Source: Henckelia pumila
Lineage: Eukaryota; Streptophyta; Magnoliopsida; Lamiales; Gesneriaceae
Reading direction: 5' to 3'
Length of the DNA stretch: 64,000 nucleotides
Assembly (NCBI RefSeq): GCF_033568475.1
Contig: NC_133123.1
Coordinates: 24,104,622 to 24,168,621, forward strand
This document shows positions 57,647 through 64,000 of this stretch, piece by piece. The position numbers and the translations under genes were made by a program. Under the pieces are notes generated by a model that was not told the origin of the DNA, made no database searches, and worked only from the letters and a program-made list of their open reading frames with translations. Position 1 is the stretch's first letter. Each line of letters opens with the position of its first letter.

Positions 57647-60600
57647 TCACATATTTCGTAGATTGCGCATCCCAATATTATAAATGTGTTTTCTGAATAT
57701 CGCCGTGGGAAGTGCCTTTGTAAAGAGATCGGATGAGTTCTCACTTGATTGAATGTAACAGATATCATCTTTATTCTTCTCCAGCTCTTGAGTGTATGCA
57801 AAGAATTTAGGAGGAATATGTTTAGTTCTGTCACTTTTGATGTATCATTCTTTCATTTGGGCAACACATGCGGCATTATCTTCATACAGTGTGATTGGAT
57901 TCTTGTCCACTGATAATCCGCAAGAAGTTTGGATATGCCGAGTCATTGATTTAAGCCAGACACATTCACGGCTTGCTTCATGTAGTGCAATAATCTCGGC
58001 ATGATTTGATGAAGTTGTAACAAGTGTTTGTTTCTGTGATCGCCAAGAGATTGCAGTGCCTCCACGAGTAAATACATATCCGGTTTGGGAACGTGCCTTA
58101 TGTGGATCAGATAAGTATCCAGCATCAGCATAACCAATTATTCTCTGATTTGTATCTTTTGGATACAAAAGTCCCAAATCCGTCGTTCCTCGTAAATAAC
58201 GGAATATATGTTTAATTCCGTTCCAGTGCCTCTTCGTTGGACATGAACTGAATCTTGCCAATAAATTTACTGCAAAAGATATGTCTGGTCTAGTGCAATT
58301 TGCAAGATACATAAGGGCACCAATGGCACTTAGATATGGTACTTCAGGACCAAGAACAACTTCATCATCTTCACATGGACGAAATGGATCCTTTTCTATA
58401 TTCAATGATCTGACAACCATTGGAGTACTTAAAGGATTTGATTGATCCATATTGAAACGTTTAAGGACCTTCTCTGTATAATTAGACTGGTGAACAAAAA
58501 TTCCACATTCTTTTTGTTCAATTTGTAAACCAAGACAATACTTGGTTTTTCCAAGGTCTTTCATTTCAAATTCTTCCTTCAAGTATAACATCACTTCTTG
58601 AATTTCTTTATTCGTTCCAATGATGTTTAAATCATCAACATATACAGCAATAATCACGCATCCCGATGTTGTTTTCTTGATGAAAACACAAGGGCATATT
58701 GGATCATTTACATATCCCTTTTTCATCAAGTGTTCACTTAGCCGATTATACCACATTCGGCCGGATTGCTTTAACCCATACAATGATCTTTGTAATTTCA
58801 CAGAATAAAATTCTCTGGGTTCTGAACTTTGTGCTTCTAGCATCTTAAATCCTTCAGGGATTTTCATGTATATATCACTATCAAGTGATCCGTATAAATA
58901 AGCTGTAACAACATCCATTAGACGCATGTCCAAGTTTTCAGACACTGCTAAACTGATCAAATACCGAAACGTAATTGCATCCATAACAGGAGAATATGTT
59001 TCTTCATAATCAATTCCAGGTCTTTGAGAAAAACCTTGTGCAACAAGTCGAGCTTTATATCTCACTATTTCATTTTTCTCATTTCTCTTTCGAATAAAAA
59101 CCCATTTGTACCCAACAGGTTTAACACCTTTAGGTGTAAGGACTATAGGTCCAAAAACACTACGTTTATTTAGCGAATTTAATTCAACCTGGATGGCATC
59201 TTTCCATTTTGACCAATCCTTTCGAGTTTTGCATTCACCAAAAGATTTTGGTTCATTATCTTCATTTACGATGTCACATGCCACATTGTACGAAAATATC
59301 TCATCAATATCTTGTACATTCTTTCGGTTCCATATTTTTCCAGTATTAATATAATTGATAGAGATTTCATGATTCTCGTCAGTTTGTAGTTCTGACAGAA
59401 TATTTTCATCATCGTGTGTTTCTTCTGGAACACCATTTTCTATTTTCTGATCATCATTTTTCTCTATGTATTTTCTTTTCCGAGGATTTTTATCCTTTGA
59501 ACCGATTGGCCTTCCACTCTTCAGGCGTTTTATGACATCATGAATGTCTTCATTTTGTTTCTTTGGAATTTCAACTCGAGCAGGGGCATTTACAGCAGGT
59601 ATATATGATTTTGTTACCCCTTTTGTGTCTACAAATGCATCTGGCATTTGATTTGCTATTCTTTGCAAATGCACAATTTGCTGTACATCTTTATCACATT
59701 GTTTAGTTCTAGGATCCAAATGTAATAATGATGGTACATACCATGTGATTTTTTTTTCGATGTGTTTCTTTTCTCCCCCTAACATTGGGAAGTTATTTTC
59801 ATCAAAATGACAATCAGCAAACCGTGCTGTAAACACATCGCCTGTCTGAGCCTCAAGATATCTAATGATTGATGGACTATCATAGCCGATATAAATACCA
59901 TTCTTTCTTTGAGGTCCCATTTTTGTTCTTTGAGGTGGTGCAATAGGCACATACACCATACATCCAAAAATTCTCAAATGAGAAATATCTGGTTCTTTGC
60001 CAAATACAAGCTGCAATGGGGAGTGTTTATGATATGCACTTGGCCTGATGCGAATCAATGCAGCAGCATGTAAAATTGCATGTCCCCATATAGAAATAGG
60101 GAGTTTCGTTCTCATAATCATTGGTCTAGCAATCAACTGCAGACGTTTAATCAATGATTCAGCTAATCCATTTTGTGTATGAACATGAGCTACAGGATGT
60201 TCAACAGTAATTCCCATCGACATACAATAGTCGTTAAAAGTCTGGGAAGTAAATTCTCCAGCATTATCAAGTCTTATTTTCTTGATCGTATATTCGGAAA
60301 ATTGATTCCGCGATTTTATTATTTGAGTCATCAATTTTGCAAATGCCACATTCCGAGTGGACAATAAACATACATGTGACCATCTGCTAGAGGCATCGAT
60401 CAATACCATAAAGTATCGAAATGGTCCACATGGTGGATGAATTGGCCCACAAATATCACCTTGAATACGTTCAAGAAATATGGGTGATTCCTTTTGGATT
60501 TTAGCTGGTGATGGTCTTATAATAAGTTTCCCCAGAGAACATGCCTTACACTGAAACTTATTATTCTGAAAGATCTTCTGGTCTTTCAGTGGATGACCAC

Positions 60601-61120
60601 TTGTATTTTCTATAATCCTTTGCATCATTATTGAACCAGGATGTCCCAATCGATCATGCCAATTTGTTAGTATTGAAGAATTTCCAATAACCATATTTGA
60701 TTCGATTGGACTTATATGTGTATAATGCAATCCAGTAGGGAGCATTGATAATTTCTCAACTACATATTTCTTTCCTGATTTATATGTAGTAAGACACATA
60801 TATTTCTCATTTCCTTCGGTTATTGTTTCCGTATCATAATCATGAGAATATATATCATTAAAACTCAACAAATTTCTTTGTGATCGTGGTGAATATAAAG
60901 CACTATTTATCAAAAATTTTGTACCATTAGGTAACAAAAATTGTGCTTTGCCACATCCTTCAATCAAGTCTACAGGACCTGATATTGTATTCACCATTGT
61001 TTTTGTTGGTTTTAATTCCAAGAAATATTTTTCATTTCTGAGGATAGTGTGCGTTGTACCACTATCTGGTATGCAAACTTCCAGTGCATTATTTCCATCT
61101 TTGATCATAACATTTTCCAT
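57647..61120 (-). CDS. Ty1/copia pol (protease-integrase-RT-RNase H), one internal stop
   Basis: Read from ATG 61120, the order is protease DSGTTHT, integrase with HDRLGHPG...CKAC zinc site and D,D35E core, reverse transcriptase (TAYLYGSLDSDIY, AVYVDDLNIIG) and RNase H (GYADAGYLSDP, HAEIIAL, EDNAACVAQMKE). A TGA at 57845-57847, where the context expects Gly, ends the frame about 66 codons early. The same frame then continues to a natural TGA at 57647 through a normal copia C-terminus (SSDLFTKALP). Everything else appears intact, so this is a near-functional copy disabled by one base change unless the stop is bypassed. The start is uncertain, as pol may be translated with gag. Confidence 0.85.
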
Positions 61121-61246
61121 AATGATCTTCAAAAACAATATGCAATAAAATGAATTAAGAAAGATACATGCAAACAATACATGCAAAATATAATATGTTT
61201 TATAAAATAAAAATTACATTGTTACATTCTTTTCCCACCAGTATAT

Positions 61247-62275
61247 TTAATCAATATCTTCGAAATCATTCAAAAAGTAAGCAGCATCTAAATTCATTGA
61301 ACCACTTGCATGGTCAATGTTTTCAGTAAAATTGGTCTCTTTTTCTTTCCCCTTTATTGAATCTTTATAGAGCTTACACAGATGCTCAGGGGCTCGACAA
61401 GTTCTTGACCAATGTCCTGGAGTGCCACATCTATAACAAACACTCTCAGTTCTTTTTGGATGATTTTCATTTTCACCCGTATTATCATGCTGCCTCTTTT
61501 GTGGGTGGTTCGTGACGTTCCTTTGAGATGAGTTATTGAAATAACTATCTCTTTTATTTTCAAATCCACGGCCTCGACCACGACCGCGATCATTTCTACG
61601 CCCACGTCCTCGTCCACGACCTCGACCAAAATCTTGTCTATATCTTTGATTTTGGTTTTCATTTTTACTTACGACATTTGCTTCAGGAAATGCCGTTGAA
61701 CCAGTAGGTCTGGACTGATGATTTCTCATGAGCAATTCATTATTCTTTTCCGCCACGAGTAAACATGCGATGAGTTCTGAGTATCTTGAAAATCCACGCA
61801 CTCTATATTGCTGTTGTAGAGTTATATTTGATACGTGGAATGTGGAAAATGTCTTTTCAAGCATTTCCATCTCAGTAATATTATGCCCACAAAATTTCAG
61901 CTGTGAGACAATTCGATACATCGCAGAATTATAATCACTCACCTTTTTAAAATCTTGGAATCTTAAAGTATTCCATTCATCTCGTGCGGTCGGAAGTATA
62001 ACTTCCCGTATATGCTCAAAACGTTCTTTTAACCCTTTCCACAAAATCATTGGGTCTTTTTCGGTCAAATATTCACATTTCAACCCCTCATCAAGATGTC
62101 TGCGTAAAAATATCATCGCTTTTGCTTTATCTTGTGAGGATGATATGTTATTTTCTTTGATAGTTTCGTTAAGACCCAATGACTCGAGATGCATTTCTAC
62201 ATCGAGGGTCCATGGCATATAATTCTTTCCGGTTATATCAAGTGCAATGAATTCGAGTTTCGCCAAGTTCGACAT
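61247..62275 (-). CDS. Ty1/copia gag
   Basis: 342 codons from MSNLAKLEF (ATG at 62275) to TAA at 61247. It has the copia gag fold (DITGKNYMPWTLDVEMHL near the N-terminus, UBN2-type), an Arg/Gly-rich RNA-binding stretch (GRGRGRGRGR) and a zinc knuckle CYRCGTPGHWSRTC. Gag would form the virus-like particle in the cytoplasm. It is in the same frame as pol but separated from it by TAA (61247) and a second TAA about 30 bases further on. The gap contains a GTAACA donor-like and a TTTTGAAG acceptor-like site before the pol ATG. Gag could therefore be made alone and pol by splicing or readthrough (inference). Confidence 0.9.
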   Translation of the reverse strand: MSNLAKLEFIALDITGKNYMPWTLDVEMHLESLGLNETIKENNISSSQDKAKAMIFLRRHLDEGLKCEYLTEKDPMILWKGLKERFEHIREVILPTARDEWNTLRFQDFKKVSDYNSAMYRIVSQLKFCGHNITEMEMLEKTFSTFHVSNITLQQQYRVRGFSRYSELIACLLVAEKNNELLMRNHQSRPTGSTAFPEANVVSKNENQNQRYRQDFGRGRGRGRGRRNDRGRGRGRGFENKRDSYFNNSSQRNVTNHPQKRQHDNTGENENHPKRTESVCYRCGTPGHWSRTCRAPEHLCKLYKDSIKGKEKETNFTENIDHASGSMNLDAAYFLNDFEDID

Positions 62276-62689
62276 GGTGGTACTAGAAAATAACAATGCA
62301 TTTTATTAGTTAATTTCCATAAATATGACAATACAAAATAATGGAAGAACGTAAATTACAAGTGCGTATACAAATAGAGAAAAAATATGTGTTGGAAAAT
62401 CGCTGGTGAGTAAAAGACTCGTGAGCATGATGATCATAGTCGTTATGAAAAATATCCTTATAAATGTCGTCATCTCCATCTTCGAAAAAAACGAGGATAA
62501 AATATTTTGAGAGAAAGAATGAATTTGGTGTGATTGAAAATGAGTTTGAGTGAACATATTTATAGGGCAAAAACTAGCCGTTTTGTTACCGTTTGTGACC
62601 GTTGGGGGTAAAGAAAAAATTGAGTATGTGTTGAATAAAAATTCGTGATAATCATGTAATGCATATAATGATAATCATAATTAAATAAT

Positions 62690-63015
62690 TATGTATATCA
62701 TATCACATTATTATAAGGTCAGTGTCGTAGACAGCTTTTTATATAATGTTGTGAAATTATACCAATATAGTTAGTATAAAGTCAGGTATAGTATATCATA
62801 TCACATTATTATAAGATCGGTGTCGTAGACAACCTTTTATATAATAACATGAGATTATACAAATATGGTTAGTATATAAATACACAATAATATATATCAT
62901 ATCACGTTATTATAAGGTCAGTGTCATAGACAACCTTTTATATAATAACATGAAATTATATATTAATATAGTTAATATATATATACATAATAAATATATA
63001 TCACGTTATTGTTTA
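62690..63015. repeat. Tandem ~100-bp repeat in the copia leader
   Basis: Three near-copies of a unit holding ATATCATATCAC(A/G)TTATTA and GTGTCGTAGACAACC begin near 62693, 62792 and 62894. A fourth partial copy starts near 62997. They lie between the primer site and gag. Confidence 0.85.
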
Positions 63016-63273
63016 AAAACCTTAGAGGCTTTTATACTTGTCGTATCCCTTACCGGGAGTGTGGGATGTCGTCTTAACATCCTCCCAGGATTTATAACAA
63101 GTTTTGAAAAAAACTTATTTTTTCATAACATGATATTATATATTAATATATACACAATAAAAATATATAAACAGTAAAATAAAAATTCTTATTTGTTGAA
63201 TATTTTTGACTTCTTCTTGTATTTTGGAGCGTCGGAAAATATAGAGAACCTTCGAGCGATCGTGCTGATAACG

Positions 63274-63555
63274 TGTTGTGAAAAAGTAAAAATTTACGGT
63301 AAAAAGTAAAAACTCAAAAACTCAAAATTTATCAAATTCTACACTTTATAAAATTTTTCTCTCTTCACAATTGTGTTTTTCTACACAAATGGAGAGACCT
63401 ATTTATAGATCTCAATTGGAGATTAGTCAAAAATTAATACATCATTAATTACATCATCACACACTAATTTTCAATATTTTACAACTCAATTTTCAACTTT
63501 CAACCTTCAACATTCAACAATAAATAATAATATATATTTATATATATTTTCAACA
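63274..63555 (-). repeat. 5-prime LTR of the young copia element
   Basis: 282 bp with TATAAATA on the minus strand (63400-63407), reading away from the downstream host gene. Its outer end is 78 bp from the host start codon at 63634. Confidence 0.95.
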
Positions 63556-63633
63556 TTTATAATATTAATTTCCCCAATTTAAAAACTCGAAAACCATATC
63601 CTATCCCCTTTCCTTTCCGAAAATCCTGCGACT

Positions 63634-64000
63634 ATGAACTCCACTCTTTCTCCAATGGCTTCCACTCATCGCACACTCTTGTATCCCCTTCTTCATCTTC
63701 CTACGAAGCCACTGAACTACCCCCAAAAATTTATCCCTTTCATCAAATCTCCATGTCCATTCAAAATTCAAGCAGCAGGATCAGATTTATTGGGTGATTT
63801 TGGAGCGAGGGACCCGTTTCCGCAAGAATTGGAGAGCAAATTCGGGGATAAAGTGCTTGGGTTCTCCAGCACAGAGCACAAGATTTTGATCCCAAATGCT
63901 TCGGCTCTGTCTTTGGCTCAGCAAGACTGCATCCCAGTTTCTCAAATTCACCAGCCCTTATCAGAAGTTGAGGCCAAGCAGCTGCTGTTCAAGGTTCTTA
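63634..64000 (+). CDS. Chloroplast pterin-4a-carbinolamine dehydratase-like protein, 5-prime part
   Basis: The frame is open from ATG 63634 to the window edge (122 codons plus one base). The first ~50 residues are Ser/Thr/Pro-rich with few acids, as in a plastid transit peptide. Then come DLLGDFGARDPFPQELESKF, GDKVLGFSSTEHKILIP and NASALSLAQQDC, matching the plant transcriptional coactivator/pterin dehydratase group (At5g51110, reported as SDIRIP1). The dehydratase domain proper should begin at about the cut (LSEVEAKQLLFKVL). These enzymes recycle or regulate pterin cofactors; the Arabidopsis protein is also linked to ABA signalling. A second ATG (codon 8) could also start. Its promoter is abutted by the young copia LTR. 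Confidence 0.85.
   Translation, partial: MNSTLSPMASTHRTLLYPLLHLPTKPLNYPQKFIPFIKSPCPFKIQAAGSDLLGDFGARDPFPQELESKFGDKVLGFSSTEHKILIPNASALSLAQQDCIPVSQIHQPLSEVEAKQLLFKVL

Larger units (their letters stand above)
57200..63555 (-). mobile_element. Young Ty1/copia element with both LTRs, 6.36 kb
   Basis: The two 282-bp LTRs (57200-57481 and 63274-63555) differ at one base by eye. They begin and end TGTTG...CAACA and are flanked by a perfect 5-bp duplication TTTAT (57195-57199 and 63556-63560). In the minus direction the order is 5-prime LTR, a putative primer site CGTTATCAGCACGATCG, a long leader, gag, pol, a purine tract AAGGGGGAG (57482-57490) and the 3-prime LTR. Gag is intact; pol carries one nonsense codon. 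The near-identity of the LTRs points to a very recent insertion. Confidence 0.97.

Noticed and set aside
62306-62570. Hydrophobic 83-86-codon frames upstream of gag in the young copia element
   Set aside because: They are in the leader, overlap each other in two frames and have low-complexity composition. An envelope-like gene is not expected at this position.

Overview
The window is nuclear DNA of a flowering plant, almost certainly a eudicot and possibly an asterid. The sequence is AT-rich, genes have short conserved exons with GT-AG introns, and most of the space is decayed transposable elements. The species cannot be named from the sequence. Five host genes are supported. A MED31 Mediator subunit gene lies on the minus strand at 2074-3715 (five exons, 202 aa). 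A spliceosomal MFAP1 gene lies on the minus strand at 12029-15225 (two coding exons, 434 aa). A Golgi-type GT77/DUF271 nucleotide-sugar transferase gene lies on the minus strand at 20553-36641 (three exons, 346 aa). A type I metacaspase with an LSD1 zinc finger lies on the plus strand at 47071-50609 (five exons, 367 aa). The first 122 codons of a chloroplast pterin-4a-carbinolamine-dehydratase-like gene run off the right edge from 63634. All exon phases agree and the predicted proteins have family-typical lengths.

Layout. 1-2073 holds microsatellites and small TIR elements. 2074-3715 is MED31. 4242-7879 is a hAT-type element with an 8-bp target-site duplication, split by a 3-kb solo LTR with its own 5-bp duplication. 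8154-11631 holds three more MITE-like elements (hAT, Harbinger, Mutator types) with duplications. 12029-15225 is MFAP1, with a further hAT MITE in its intron. 15672-20526 holds a foldback, a LINE RNase H remnant and a 1.4-kb long-TIR element. 20553-36641 is the glycosyltransferase gene. Its 14.4-kb second intron contains the remains of an integrated pararetrovirus (Caulimoviridae-like), a CACTA end, a degenerate Ty1/copia element with one complete LTR, and several Mutator-type MITEs. 38703-46239 holds a MITE, a probable solo LTR carrying a hAT MITE, a PIF/Harbinger element with both of its genes broken, and a decayed hAT element. 47071-50609 is the metacaspase. 51446-55197 is a CACTA-like element carrying joined scraps of host genes, including argininosuccinate lyase and cinnamate-4-hydroxylase. 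57200-63555 is a young, nearly intact Ty1/copia element whose LTR ends 78 bp before the start codon of the last gene.

The host genes are unrelated in function (transcription, splicing, cell-wall or glycoprotein glycosylation, cell-death protease, chloroplast enzyme), so there is no operon-like logic. The main interest is how mobile DNA has built the window: nesting that can be ordered in time from target-site duplications, exon capture by a CACTA element, a viral relic split by later insertions, and a very recent retrotransposon in a promoter. No rRNA, tRNA or CRISPR array was seen.
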